Shown here: positions 10,541-20,844 of the stretch, piece after piece | How positions within the stretch are numbered: the stretch's first letter is position 1 | Layout: every line of letters begins with the position of its first letter | Source: Paracrocinitomix mangrovi | Lineage (GTDB): Bacteria; Bacteroidota; Bacteroidia; Flavobacteriales_D; Crocinitomicaceae | Length of the DNA: 64,000 bases | Assembly: GCF_019740355.2 (NCBI RefSeq) | Contig: NZ_CP091819.1 | Coordinates: 1,240,001-1,304,000, forward strand | Reading direction: 5' to 3' | Program-made: the position numbers and the translations under genes | Notes under the pieces: generated by a model | The model's input: the letters and a program-made list of their open reading frames with translations, nothing else | What the model was told of the DNA's origin: nothing | The model's database searches: none

Positions 10541-12637
10541 ATGAAGAAGTTTATTTTGACATATCTCTTATTTGTGATTACTTCTATCACATTTGGACAG
10601 TCTAAGAAAGTATGGCTTTATCAAGCAGATTATTACTACGAAAAGCAAAATTATCCTACTGCACTTAGATTATATCAAATGGTATTGGATGATTCATTAG
10701 GCCTTTCAACAATTGTAATCCCTTACGAAGCTACTTTAACAAATCAAAAGCTCAACGAACCTAAACCAAGTAAAAAGGATAGCGTTGTAGCAACTGTTCC
10801 GGTGACTGACTATGTTTATCATCAAATAGCTCTGTGTTACAGACACGCACATGATTATGAAAGGGCTTTAGAAAACTTTAAAATATCAGCTGAAAGAGGA
10901 AAAATACCTGACGACTATTATTATGTGGCCAATTCATTGATGATGCTCGGTAAATATGAAGAGGCCATGAAAGCATATGATGAATTTATTATGCAGGAAG
11001 GCACTTCAGATGAATTGTTGGAAAGAGCATTGACAGATATGTCAGGATGTGATTTTGCTACCAAAGTAGAAGCTGATGATGACATTTTCGTGAACATTGC
11101 AGATACAGCTATTTTCAATAAAGGAATGGCATCTTTTGGAGTTTCCTATTGGCATAGTGAAAACAAAGTTGTTTTTTCATCTGCAAGAGAAGGAAATGTA
11201 ATTCTAGATCCTGAATCTCAAGACCCTGAGTATATCCTTGATCTTTATTATGCTGAAAGAGATGATGAATCCTCAGATTGGAATGAAGCAATCAACTTTG
11301 GAAGACCATTAAATACATCTCAACATGAAGCTTCGGGATGGTTTAATAATCAAAATGCTATATTCTTTACACGTTGGAGTGATGACGATAAACGCTACAA
11401 ACACATATTTGTTTCCAGAGAAATAAGCATGAGGTTTTTTGAATCTCAAAAATTAGATTCACTTGTTAATCTTGATAGTTGTAACAGTATTAATCCATTC
11501 GTCACAGAAGATGGAAGATGGCTATACTTTGCTTCTGATAGACCTGGAGGTTATGGAGGATTAGACATCTGGAAAGTTAGAATCACAGATGGTGGATTAC
11601 CCAAAGGAGAACCAAAGAATCTTGGTAAACCAATCAACTCTGAATTTGATGAAAAAACCCCTTTCTTTCATGAGGAAACACAAACTCTCTTCTTTAGTTC
11701 AGATGGACATAAAACATTAGGAGGATTAGATGTTTTTAAAAGTAAGTATGATGAAAGTGCCGGTAATTTCAGAATACCTGAAAACATGGGTATTCCAATT
11801 AATTCTACTGCAGATGACGCCTATTTTGTTGTAGACAAGAAATTAAGATTTGGATACTTATCTTCTAAAAGGGGTGAATGCACAACTTGTGATTCAACAT
11901 TTCAAGGATTGTGTTCAAGTTGCTACAAAATTTTCCATACAACGCTACCAGAGCTGGAATTTAAAATTAAAGGATATGTTTATGATATGGTGACAGGTGA
12001 TGCTATTCCAAATGCAACAATAGACTTTAAAGATATCAGCTACAAATGGGATCATTTTAAAATTCAAGCAGATGAAAATGGGTACTATGAGCATGATTTA
12101 ATACCTGAACTTGAATTGTTTTTAAGAGCTAGTAGTAAAGGATATTTTGCGGATCAGGCGGTTGTATTTACTAAAGGAGCGAATGAATCAAAAAATATTA
12201 CACAAGATTTTTATCTAGAGAAGATTCCTGATGATGAGATTACTATTGAAGGTATTGAATATGATTTCAATAAAGCCACTTTACGTCCAAAATCTAAAGA
12301 GATTCTTGACAAACTAATTGAATTTCTTGAGCTAAATAACAACCTTAAAATAGAAATTCGTTCACATACAGACTTCAGAGGTAGTGATACATATAACCAG
12401 GATCTCTCACAAAGAAGAGCTCAATCAGTTGTAGATTATTTAATTGAACATGGCATTCCAATGAATAGATTAGTTCCTAAAGGATATGGTGAAAGTATGC
12501 CATCTGAAATTAAAGATGGAAATGGCCAAATAGTAACTTTGACAGAAGCCTATATTAAGTCTCTAACTGATGAAGAGCTTATAGAGGAATATCATCAAAG
12601 AAATAGACGTACTGCTTTCTTTGTACTTGGAGAATAG
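10541..12637 (+). CDS. PorE-like protein: TPR, propeller, regulatory-like and OmpA domains
   Basis: A 698-residue periplasmic protein. The ATG at 10541 gives a signal peptide ending TFG-Q; an upstream TTG at 10517 lies inside PorP 2 and is rejected. TPR-like helices (about 20-165) precede a PD40-type propeller (VVFSSAREGN, WLYFASDRPGGYGGLDIW, TLFFSSDGHKTLGGLDVF). Next are a Cys-rich link (CTTCDS and CSSC), a carboxypeptidase-regulatory-like domain (KGYVYDMVTGDAIPNA) and an OmpA C-terminal peptidoglycan-binding domain (EYDFNKATLRP, IRSHTDFRGSDTYN, LSQRRAQSV). This domain order is that of P. gingivalis PorE, which ties T9SS parts to peptidoglycan. Downstream of adhesin 2 and PorP 2, it likely completes an anchoring complex. 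The last RNRRTAFFVL stretch is shared with its paralog at 21828. Confidence 0.88.
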   Translation: MKKFILTYLLFVITSITFGQSKKVWLYQADYYYEKQNYPTALRLYQMVLDDSLGLSTIVIPYEATLTNQKLNEPKPSKKDSVVATVPVTDYVYHQIALCYRHAHDYERALENFKISAERGKIPDDYYYVANSLMMLGKYEEAMKAYDEFIMQEGTSDELLERALTDMSGCDFATKVEADDDIFVNIADTAIFNKGMASFGVSYWHSENKVVFSSAREGNVILDPESQDPEYILDLYYAERDDESSDWNEAINFGRPLNTSQHEASGWFNNQNAIFFTRWSDDDKRYKHIFVSREISMRFFESQKLDSLVNLDSCNSINPFVTEDGRWLYFASDRPGGYGGLDIWKVRITDGGLPKGEPKNLGKPINSEFDEKTPFFHEETQTLFFSSDGHKTLGGLDVFKSKYDESAGNFRIPENMGIPINSTADDAYFVVDKKLRFGYLSSKRGECTTCDSTFQGLCSSCYKIFHTTLPELEFKIKGYVYDMVTGDAIPNATIDFKDISYKWDHFKIQADENGYYEHDLIPELELFLRASSKGYFADQAVVFTKGANESKNITQDFYLEKIPDDEITIEGIEYDFNKATLRPKSKEILDKLIEFLELNNNLKIEIRSHTDFRGSDTYNQDLSQRRAQSVVDYLIEHGIPMNRLVPKGYGESMPSEIKDGNGQIVTLTEAYIKSLTDEELIEEYHQRNRRTAFFVLGE

Positions 12638-12648
12638 TCAAACCTACT

Positions 12649-13047
12649 CTACTCTTCCTGAGATTTATAAATCACGACAGAATTTACGGCGAAATCGTGT
12701 ATTGCTTTACCATTTGAATCGGAGGCAATAGTCAATAACGAAATTGTTCCCAAAGATGCTTTTATTGCAAATCTAATTGTGGCAGTCAGTATGTTTATAT
12801 TCTTGGTTGGATCTTTTTCTTTCTTTACCCTTAGTCCCATTGCTCTGTGTCCAAGAGTGCCTCCAAATGAAGTAAAAAGAGGATCATAAACAACAAACAA
12901 GAATATGAATGCATACATTCTAGCTGAATCAGGAACATCTCTAAATTGAGAAAATAAATAGGAAATTAGGAACATTGCAGCCACTATTAGCACCGCATCT
13001 AAAATGAGTGCTTGAGCCCTCTCAAGAAGACTAGGAGTTTTCAACAT
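12649..13047 (-). CDS. RDD family membrane protein
   Basis: A 132-residue inner-membrane protein with the RDD layout: an Arg and Asp in the first helix (ERAQALILDAVLIVAAMFLISYLF), a second helix (MYAFIFLFVVYDPLF), then the G-G-TLGHRAMGLRV motif and a final hydrophobic stretch. Some RDD proteins are reported as ion antiporters; most have unknown roles. It starts 13 bases after the type A secreted protein on the same strand, so the two are probably cotranscribed. It converges with the PorE-like gene with 11 bases between stops and no visible terminator. Confidence 0.8.
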   Translation of the reverse strand: MLKTPSLLERAQALILDAVLIVAAMFLISYLFSQFRDVPDSARMYAFIFLFVVYDPLFTSFGGTLGHRAMGLRVKKEKDPTKNINILTATIRFAIKASLGTISLLTIASDSNGKAIHDFAVNSVVIYKSQEE

Positions 13048-13060
13048 TGTTAAAAGAAGC

Positions 13061-16000
13061 TTATTGCTTTACAATTCTTCTATTTAACACGCGGTCATCC
13101 TTAACAATTTGAATCATGTAAACTCCAGTAGGAAGTTCTGACAAATCAATTTGTTTGATACCTGATAAGATATTTTGCTCTAACATTAAAACTTTACCGT
13201 TTAATGTAGTAACGAATAACATATCAATGTCTTCTCCAAGTTCAATGTTAAGTAATCCATTTGTTGGATTAGGATACATCTTAACTTCAATAGCATTGTT
13301 CTCTTCAAATCCTATATCATCAATAATGATAATGTTGTTTGAAGGAGAAAAACTTTGACATCCGTTAGCATCAGTATAAAGCAAAGTATATGATCCATTT
13401 TGTGCTTGATCTACCCAGTTTAAGGAATCATTTGTAGCTCCTGCTACCGGACTTCCATTCAAATACCATTGATTTCCTGAATTATAAGATGAAATTAACC
13501 ACTGCCCTACTTCTAAAATTGCAGGGGCAGATGGTAAAGGATTCACTATAACATGAATTGAATCTTCACCAAAACAACCGTTAGCATCATATCCATCTAA
13601 ATAATAAGTAACATCTGTAGTAGTAAATGACCATGGATCAGCAATAATATTGCTTGATAATGTAGAAGCATTGCTCCATATATAAGTAACTCCTCCAGTT
13701 GCCATCAATTGCAAAGAATCTCCTATACACATTGATGTATCTAAACCTGCATCAATATTAGGCAGTGCATTTAAACTTACAGTGATATCCGTAGTATTTT
13801 CACATCCCGTAGTAGTGTTAGTTCCAGTAAATACATAAGTAGTTTGTACAATTGGTTTTACCCACGGGTTTGATACGTTTGTAGGAGATAAAAATGTTGG
13901 ATGAGAATCCCAAACATAAGTATCGGCACCTGTAGCATTCAACTGAACTGAATCACCTGTACATATTGAAATATCAGGACCGGCAGTTACATTCGGTAAT
14001 GGATCTACAGTAATTTCAACTGAATCTATATTTGTACATCCATTTACATCAGTTCCATAAACATAAAACCATTTATCAATGGTATTAGAAGCCCAAGGGT
14101 TAGACGTATTTAAATTTGATAAATCGTTATCATTCACCCATTGCCAAGTTAGTGCTCCACTCGCAAAAATATGTGTTGAATCTCCCAAACAGTGTGAATC
14201 TGTTGTACCTGCATTTACATTAGGCAAAGACAAAGTTGAAATTGTCACGTTATCCTGATCCGTACATCCATTTCCATCTGTTCCTGTCACAGTATAAGTT
14301 GTAATAGAAGTAGGGAAAGCGTATGGATTAGCAACAGTTGTACTCGACAAACTAGTAGATGCATTCCAAACATAAGTTAATGCTCCAGTAGCTCCTAATT
14401 GAACCGAATCACCAACACAAACTTGATCATCTAATCCTGCATTTACTACTGGTAATGTAAACCAACTTACTTGAACCGAATCATTATTTTGACAACCATT
14501 TCCATCAGTTCCTGTAACATAATACCAGGTTGGATCAGCAGTTGGAGTAGCAACCGGATTTGAAATATTCAATTGAGATAAAGTAATATCTGTATCCCAC
14601 ACATATGTGGTTGCTCCACTCGCACTTAAAGTAGTTGAGCTACCTGGACAAACTGAAACGGCCGTTCCGGCGTCAACTGAAGGCAATCCATAAGTAGTAA
14701 CTACTGCATTTGTAGAGTTTTGACATCCATTCACATCAGTAATTGTAACAGTGTATGTTCCTGCAGTGTTGGCAACTATAAAACTATCAGTTGCACTAGT
14801 ATTCCAAGAATATCCAGCATAAGAATCAGTATATAAAATCACTGAACCTCCAACACAAAAATCCAAAGGAGTATCATTATATATGGTCGGAGAAGGAATA
14901 GCATTAACTGTTACTGTTACGGTATCATAATCAATACATCCTGAAGCGCTCTCACTACTAACTGTATAAACAGAAGTTGTATTAGGAGAAGCAGTTGTAG
15001 AAGAACAGTTTGTACAAGATAAACTTCCCATATCTCCACTTAATACTGCCCAAGTTATATTAATTCCACCTGTAGCTGACAAAGCCACTGATTGTCCATT
15101 ACATATGGCTGCATCTGCAGAAGCAACAGTTGTCAATTGACAATATTTGATTGTACTATAGTCCAAATTGGTAACTCCACCATGACTTTTACCTGTAACG
15201 AAAATATTCTCCGCTGGATCTAATCTTAACTTAGCTGCTTGATCTGACAATCCTGAAGGTCCATTAAACTTAGTATCCCACTCTAAAGTTCCAGTACTAG
15301 AATATTTTACCGTTGTATAATCATTATTTGATCCTGAATTAAACGTATAACCAGTAATATAAACGAATCCTGAAGCTGCAATTTGAATATCCGTTGCCTC
15401 ATCAAAATTTAATCCGGCACTGGTATATCTATCATCCCACAACACCACTCCAGCAGTGTTATAAGCAATTGTATAGAAATCTTCTGATGATTCGTTGGAT
15501 TTACTTCTACCAGTAACAAAAATATTTCCTGAAGTTTGGTCAACAGCTAAGGCATTTATTCTATCCAATCCTGTATAGTTACCTGCATAAGTTCTTGTCC
15601 ATTGGTGCGCCAAAGAGTTATTAAACTTCATTAAAACATAGTCTTCTTCATCTAAAGCATTAAAACCTTGTCCTCCAACAAAAATATTTCCTGATGCATC
15701 TAAGTCTATTGCATGAGGTGTATCCAGTCCATTAAAACCTGCATCTTGCGTAACACTCCCTAACTGAGTTCCGGCAGAATTGTATTTCATTAACAAAAAG
15801 TCAAAATAGGTAGATCCTGAAGAGAATTCGGAGTGTCCTGCTACATAATAGTTATTTGAAGCATCAGCAATAATTACTTTTCCTTCATCATTATCAGGAG
15901 TACCATTTGTGTCATCCCATTGAAATACTCCGGCTGAATTATATTTAATTACAATCCAGTCAATGTCTGTTGAGCTAAAAGAATAAGTTCCAGTAAGAAT

Positions 16001-16459
16001 TACATCATTATTAGAATCTGTAGTAATATCTTTTCCTCCATCAAAATTTGATGAACCGGTATAAACCTGAGCCCATAACTGAGCACCAGTCGTACCGTCA
16101 TACTTAACAACTGCTATGTCCCAATCATTTCCTCCAATGAATCTAGATCCGGTAACCACAATATCACCATTACTATCCATGGCCATGGCTTCAGCTTCAT
16201 CCAATCCACTTCCTCCATAAGACATCACCCATTGTTCAACTCCGTTTGCATCATATTTTACAGTGACCCAATCGTAATTAGAACCATTAAAAGAAGTACC
16301 TGTTACATAGGTATTACCTGCTGCATCCAACTCCAGATCCACTGCTTGATCTATAAAATTTGCGGGGTTCTCATAACGTGCTTCCCATTGCACGTTAATC
16401 TGAGCGAAAGATAGGTTCAAGAAAAATGTACACAGTGTAAGTAGTGTTATTCTTGACAT
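13061..16459 (-). CDS. Secreted SBBP-propeller / Ig-like repeat protein, T9SS type A tail
   Basis: An 1132-residue T9SS cargo. The signal peptide ends SFA-QIN. The first ~430 residues are SBBP-type propeller repeats of about 50 residues (NTYVTGTS, VTVKYDANG, DIVVTGSR, DIAVVKYD and so on), each ending in an aromatic Lys-Tyr strand. About six Ig-like repeats follow (about 450-1000; CxGDSVQLxATGxxTYVW pattern). The last ~70 residues are a type A Por secretion tail (MYPNPTNGLLNIEL, VTTLNGKVL, GVYMIQIV, RRIVKQ). It lies between two type B modules but on the opposite strand and has no PorP neighbour, as expected since type A cargo does not need one. Substrate or ligand unknown. Confidence 0.9.
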   Translation of the reverse strand: MSRITLLTLCTFFLNLSFAQINVQWEARYENPANFIDQAVDLELDAAGNTYVTGTSFNGSNYDWVTVKYDANGVEQWVMSYGGSGLDEAEAMAMDSNGDIVVTGSRFIGGNDWDIAVVKYDGTTGAQLWAQVYTGSSNFDGGKDITTDSNNDVILTGTYSFSSTDIDWIVIKYNSAGVFQWDDTNGTPDNDEGKVIIADASNNYYVAGHSEFSSGSTYFDFLLMKYNSAGTQLGSVTQDAGFNGLDTPHAIDLDASGNIFVGGQGFNALDEEDYVLMKFNNSLAHQWTRTYAGNYTGLDRINALAVDQTSGNIFVTGRSKSNESSEDFYTIAYNTAGVVLWDDRYTSAGLNFDEATDIQIAASGFVYITGYTFNSGSNNDYTTVKYSSTGTLEWDTKFNGPSGLSDQAAKLRLDPAENIFVTGKSHGGVTNLDYSTIKYCQLTTVASADAAICNGQSVALSATGGINITWAVLSGDMGSLSCTNCSSTTASPNTTSVYTVSSESASGCIDYDTVTVTVNAIPSPTIYNDTPLDFCVGGSVILYTDSYAGYSWNTSATDSFIVANTAGTYTVTITDVNGCQNSTNAVVTTYGLPSVDAGTAVSVCPGSSTTLSASGATTYVWDTDITLSQLNISNPVATPTADPTWYYVTGTDGNGCQNNDSVQVSWFTLPVVNAGLDDQVCVGDSVQLGATGALTYVWNASTSLSSTTVANPYAFPTSITTYTVTGTDGNGCTDQDNVTISTLSLPNVNAGTTDSHCLGDSTHIFASGALTWQWVNDNDLSNLNTSNPWASNTIDKWFYVYGTDVNGCTNIDSVEITVDPLPNVTAGPDISICTGDSVQLNATGADTYVWDSHPTFLSPTNVSNPWVKPIVQTTYVFTGTNTTTGCENTTDITVSLNALPNIDAGLDTSMCIGDSLQLMATGGVTYIWSNASTLSSNIIADPWSFTTTDVTYYLDGYDANGCFGEDSIHVIVNPLPSAPAILEVGQWLISSYNSGNQWYLNGSPVAGATNDSLNWVDQAQNGSYTLLYTDANGCQSFSPSNNIIIIDDIGFEENNAIEVKMYPNPTNGLLNIELGEDIDMLFVTTLNGKVLMLEQNILSGIKQIDLSELPTGVYMIQIVKDDRVLNRRIVKQ

Positions 16460-16550
16460 AAGTAGTTACTTTTTAGCATTTCAAACCGCTAAAGTAAAGA
16501 AAAACTACATTGCTTCAAAGATTTCTTCTAAAAGTGGACACATTTATTCT

Positions 16551-16589
16551 ATAGATGAACTTGTTTCACACATAGATGAACTCGTTTCA
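16551..16589. repeat. 21-bp direct repeat, operator candidate upstream of module 3
   Basis: ATAGATGAACTTGTTTCA (16551) recurs as ATAGATGAACTCGTTTCA (16572), one mismatch in 18 and exactly 21 bases apart. A degenerate third half (TAGATTAA from 16594) follows in the same phase. The copies lie just upstream of the -33-like TTTG at 16613. Two-helical-turn spacing places them on one face of the DNA, as in response-regulator or LytTR-type activator sites. Confidence 0.5.
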
Positions 16590-16612
16590 ACCGTAGATTA
16601 AATTTTGAAAAG

Positions 16613-16644
16613 TTTGCTTTAGTACTTTAATATTAATAATTTCG
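16613..16644 (+). promoter_or_regulatory. Promoter candidate for adhesin module 3
   Basis: TTTG at 16613-16616, a 20-base spacer, then TAATTTCG at 16637-16644, one mismatch from TAnnTTTG. It lies about 30 bases before the ATG at 16674. The imperfect -7 and the adjacent direct repeats suggest activator dependence. Confidence 0.5.
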
Positions 16645-16673
16645 CTGTTTATACCTACTTTATAAAGAGGTTA

Positions 16674-19600
16674 ATGATGAGAAAATTACTACTTCTACTT
16701 ATTCTATTCGTGTCGACTTATTCATTTGCAACTCACGTAGTTGGTGGTGAAATCATATACCAACATGTTGGTGGGTCGTCATATATTTTAACGCTAAAAC
16801 TTTACAGAGATTGTGATCCTGCTTCGGTAGATTTCCCAAATTCAACTACAGTTATTGTTGATGAAGGAGACGGAACATCTTATGGAAGCTTCAACTTACC
16901 TATGTTGATTAGGGATACATTAAATCCTGCTTTGGATACGTGTGCCTTTGATCCTGGTATTTGTGTTGAGGAGGCTATTTATCAGTCTGTAGTTTCACTT
17001 CCTCCTGGTTCAGGTGGATATCACTTACACTACACCTTGTGCTGTAGAAACGGAAGTATTGACAACATCAATAACCCCTTAAATGCGAGGGAAACTTTTT
17101 ACGCATATGTACCGGACAACAATATTTACTTGACTAACTCAAGTCCTGTAATTACTAATTTCCCTCCTGTTTACGTATGCAATCAACAAGATTTAAGTTT
17201 GGATTTTGGTGCTACAGATGCTGATGGAGATTCATTAGTGTACTCATTTTATACTCCTTATGATGGTGTAAACGGTGGTGGGATTTCATATAATGCAGCA
17301 ACGCCTCCCAACAATTTTCAAGCAAGTCCTGTAACTTGGTTGCCTAGCTTTAGTGCTACAAGTCCTTTAGATCCTGCCGGTTCCCCTGGATTAACTATAG
17401 ATCCTCAAACTGGTTTTATTACAGGATCTCCGGTGATGCAAGGGCAGTTTGTCGTTGGAGTTCGAGTTGATGAATATAGAGATGGAACCTTAATTGGTAG
17501 AATAACCAGGGATTTCCAATTTAATGTTGTGAATTGTCCTCCACCTCAAGATGCAGGTATAGGTCCAGTTGACGCCTGTAGTGGTTTAAGTATCACTTTT
17601 GACAATCAATCTGGAGCCGGAGCAAATGGATTTTGGTGGGATTTTGGAACAGGAAACCCTGCAGATACATCTATAGTGTATGAACCTACATTTGCATATC
17701 CAAGTATCGGAACATATCCAATTACTCTAATTGCTCAAAAAGGGACACTTTGCGCAGATACGGCATATTATAATATGATTGTTTCAGGATTGGTTCCTGA
17801 TTTTAATGCTCCTGACACTGTATGTATTGGAGAAGCGGCTCAATTTACTGACTTGTCAGTACCTGCTGCCAACGGAAATGTAAATGCATGGGAATGGGAT
17901 TTTGGCGACGGTTCAACCTCGAATTTACAAAACCCTACACATGCATACGGAGCATCCGGAGATTACACAGTACAACTAATAGCATATACTGATGTAGGAT
18001 GTGTAGACACCTTTACACAAGATATTCATGTAAAAATTCCTCCTCAGGCAGGAATCACTCCAATGCCTGGTTGTAACGGACTTTCGGTGACATTTGGAAA
18101 CAATTCTGACCCTGGAGCTACAGGTTTGTGGTGGGAATTTGGGACAAGTTTCCCAGCGGATACATCAATTCTATCTAATCCAACATTTAATTATACTGGG
18201 TACGGAGTATACACTGTTACCTTAGTAGCACAAAAAGGAACGGCATGTGCGGATACTGCAACATATGACATTACCTTATCTGATGTGACTTCTGATTTTA
18301 CAGCTCCTGACACAACTTGTTCCAACGTTTTAGTATCATTTACGGATGCATCTTTCACATCAGGTGGAGGAGCAATTGATACATGGCAATGGGATTTTGA
18401 TGGTGCAGGATCTTCAACTCAGCAAAATCCAAATATCGGATTTGCCACAGCTGGAACTTATAATGTGCAACTTATTTCTTCTTCAGACCTTGGATGTATA
18501 GATTCTATTACCATTCCAATTGTAGTTATAGATGCACCAATTGCTGATATAGGGCCTACAGATTTTTGTGCTGGTTTGACTATTGATTTTGCTAATAATT
18601 CAGGACCGGGATCTAATGGATTCCACTGGGACTTTGGAACAGGTAACCCAGCCGATACAAGTGACTTGCAAAACCCAACTTTTACATATCCAGGATTCGG
18701 AAGTTATACAGTTACATTAACCGCTCAATCTGGAACGGTTTGTCAGACAATAGCTACCTTACCTATTATTGTATCAGAAATTAATGCAGATTTTGTTGCT
18801 GCTGATACAGCTTGTCAAGGTTCAATTATTGCATTTAATGATGCTTCAACAACACAAGCAGGTACTACAATTACAGATTGGGATTGGAATTTTGGAGATT
18901 TGAATGTTTCATCTCAACAAAACCCTCAACACTCTTATAACACAAGTGGAACTATTCCGGTTCAATTAATTGTTGAATCAAATATTGGATGTATTGACAC
19001 TATTACTTATGATGTAGAGATAATGGCGCCTCCAGTAGCTAATGCAGGTTTAGATACTGCTGTTTGTGTTTCAAATCCTTCATACCAATTGAATGGAGCT
19101 GTTGTTAATGTGACAGGAGGAGTTTGGTCAGGAAATGGAGGTGTTTTCACGCCATCTGCAGCAAACCTAACCGCTACTTATTTCCCATCATTAGGTGAAT
19201 TAAATGCAGGTTCAACAGACTTAGTATTAACAACTGCCGCCACTCCTTATTGTGCTGCTGATACTGATACAATTACAATATTCTACCTAAGTACTCCAAC
19301 AATTGATGCTGGTTTAACCATTGAAGTTTGTGACGACACAACGTACATTCAGATGGACGGAACTGTTCAATTTGCTACCAATATTGTATGGACTACAACA
19401 GGAGCAGGAAGTTTTAATGACGATAGCCAATTAGATGCGATATATACTTTCTCACCTGGAGAAATTGTTGCTGGAGATTCAATTCTATTTATGGTAGAGA
19501 CATTTAATTTCTCTGGATGTCCTGATGATCAAGATTCAGTATGGCTATTCTTCAATTCACCTCCTACAATGAATGTAGTATTTGATGATACTGTATGTGC

Positions 19601-20837
19601 TGGATTCCCTATTCCTTTGAATTCAAATTCAACAACAGGAAATGGTTTATGGACTACTTCTGGAGACGGTATATTTAATCCTGATAGTTCAGACGCGACA
19701 TTATACGATCACGGAGCAAATGATGAAGCAAACGGAAACGTAACAATTTATTTCGAATCACTAGATAATGGAGGTTGTCCAACCTTGTATGATACACTAT
19801 TAATTACAATTGTGCCTTCTCCAGATCCTGGATTCTCATTTGTAGAAACTTGTTTTGGAACACAAACCGTGTTTACAGATTCATCTTCTTCAATTGACCC
19901 TATTACAAATTGGGACTGGACATTTGAACCTGGACAAACTTCTACTTCACAGAATCCTACTTACAACTTCTTAAGTCCAGGAGTACATCCGGTACAGTTG
20001 ATCGTTACTTCAGCTAATGGATGCCAGGACACATTAATAGTTGACGTTACATCTCATTACATTCCAAATCCGAATTTCGTGGTTCCTTTCCCTTGTATAG
20101 AGCCGTTTACTCAATTTATTGACTCTTCAACTGTCGTTGGTGATTCAATTGTTTCATGGTCTTGGGATTTTGGAGATGGTTCAGGAAATAGCAACCAACA
20201 AAATCCAACTTATGTATATGGTGGAACTTCAGTTTATTCAATAAACTTGTCTGTAACATCTGGATTTGGTTGTACAAATGACACAACTATTGCTACTCAA
20301 ATATTCCAAGGACCAAATGGAGGATTTAATTTTAACCCAACAAGTGGAAATGTTGGTCAAGACATATATTTCTCTGATGCTTCTACTGCAGATGTAAATC
20401 CTATAGTAAACTGGTTGTATAATTTTGGAGATAGTACAGGAATTTTTGGTGGACCTGATGCTGTACACGTTTATGATCCAGAAGGAGAATACACTGTAAC
20501 TTACATTGTGATTGATGCCGTTGGATGTACAGATACTGTAACAGCTATTATACCGGTTTATCACGGACCACTAGTTCCTTCTGCTTTTACACCTAATGGA
20601 GACGGGAACAATGATTTCTTAATGATTTTAGGAGGAAACTTCTCATCAGTTGATTTTAAAATCTACAATAACTGGGGTGAAGTAATTTATGAAACTATTG
20701 ATCCTAATGATCAAGGTTGGGACGGAACTTACAAAGGCGTAGATCAGCCGCTTGGAGTTTATGTCTATACAGCAGTGGTGACGACCTTTGATGGTGAAGA
20801 ACACGTATTAAAAGGAGATGTCTCACTCATAAGATAA
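16674..20837 (+). CDS. Giant secreted PKD-repeat protein 3, T9SS type B tail
   Basis: A 1387-residue surface protein. The signal peptide ends YSFA-THVVGG. The N-terminal ~270 residues (THVVGGEIIYQHVGG, LYRDCD, CCRNGSIDN, DADGDSLVYSF) are a head common in Bacteroidota PKD proteins and unrelated to the heads of adhesins 1 and 2. From about 291, three copies of a 166-residue unit (starting near 291, 457 and 623) each contain two alternating PKD forms. Three Ig-like repeats follow (near 788, 875 and 965), then three PKD domains (near 1053, 1132 and 1216; WSWDFGDGSG), then a type B tail from about 1300 (PSAFTPNGDGNNDFLMI, NNWG, GWDG, GDVSLIR). PorP 3 begins 7 bases later. ATG 16674 and 16677 are both possible starts. 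Confidence 0.9.
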   Translation: MMRKLLLLLILFVSTYSFATHVVGGEIIYQHVGGSSYILTLKLYRDCDPASVDFPNSTTVIVDEGDGTSYGSFNLPMLIRDTLNPALDTCAFDPGICVEEAIYQSVVSLPPGSGGYHLHYTLCCRNGSIDNINNPLNARETFYAYVPDNNIYLTNSSPVITNFPPVYVCNQQDLSLDFGATDADGDSLVYSFYTPYDGVNGGGISYNAATPPNNFQASPVTWLPSFSATSPLDPAGSPGLTIDPQTGFITGSPVMQGQFVVGVRVDEYRDGTLIGRITRDFQFNVVNCPPPQDAGIGPVDACSGLSITFDNQSGAGANGFWWDFGTGNPADTSIVYEPTFAYPSIGTYPITLIAQKGTLCADTAYYNMIVSGLVPDFNAPDTVCIGEAAQFTDLSVPAANGNVNAWEWDFGDGSTSNLQNPTHAYGASGDYTVQLIAYTDVGCVDTFTQDIHVKIPPQAGITPMPGCNGLSVTFGNNSDPGATGLWWEFGTSFPADTSILSNPTFNYTGYGVYTVTLVAQKGTACADTATYDITLSDVTSDFTAPDTTCSNVLVSFTDASFTSGGGAIDTWQWDFDGAGSSTQQNPNIGFATAGTYNVQLISSSDLGCIDSITIPIVVIDAPIADIGPTDFCAGLTIDFANNSGPGSNGFHWDFGTGNPADTSDLQNPTFTYPGFGSYTVTLTAQSGTVCQTIATLPIIVSEINADFVAADTACQGSIIAFNDASTTQAGTTITDWDWNFGDLNVSSQQNPQHSYNTSGTIPVQLIVESNIGCIDTITYDVEIMAPPVANAGLDTAVCVSNPSYQLNGAVVNVTGGVWSGNGGVFTPSAANLTATYFPSLGELNAGSTDLVLTTAATPYCAADTDTITIFYLSTPTIDAGLTIEVCDDTTYIQMDGTVQFATNIVWTTTGAGSFNDDSQLDAIYTFSPGEIVAGDSILFMVETFNFSGCPDDQDSVWLFFNSPPTMNVVFDDTVCAGFPIPLNSNSTTGNGLWTTSGDGIFNPDSSDATLYDHGANDEANGNVTIYFESLDNGGCPTLYDTLLITIVPSPDPGFSFVETCFGTQTVFTDSSSSIDPITNWDWTFEPGQTSTSQNPTYNFLSPGVHPVQLIVTSANGCQDTLIVDVTSHYIPNPNFVVPFPCIEPFTQFIDSSTVVGDSIVSWSWDFGDGSGNSNQQNPTYVYGGTSVYSINLSVTSGFGCTNDTTIATQIFQGPNGGFNFNPTSGNVGQDIYFSDASTADVNPIVNWLYNFGDSTGIFGGPDAVHVYDPEGEYTVTYIVIDAVGCTDTVTAIIPVYHGPLVPSAFTPNGDGNNDFLMILGGNFSSVDFKIYNNWGEVIYETIDPNDQGWDGTYKGVDQPLGVYVYTAVVTTFDGEEHVLKGDVSLIR

Positions 20838-20844
20838 AGCTACA

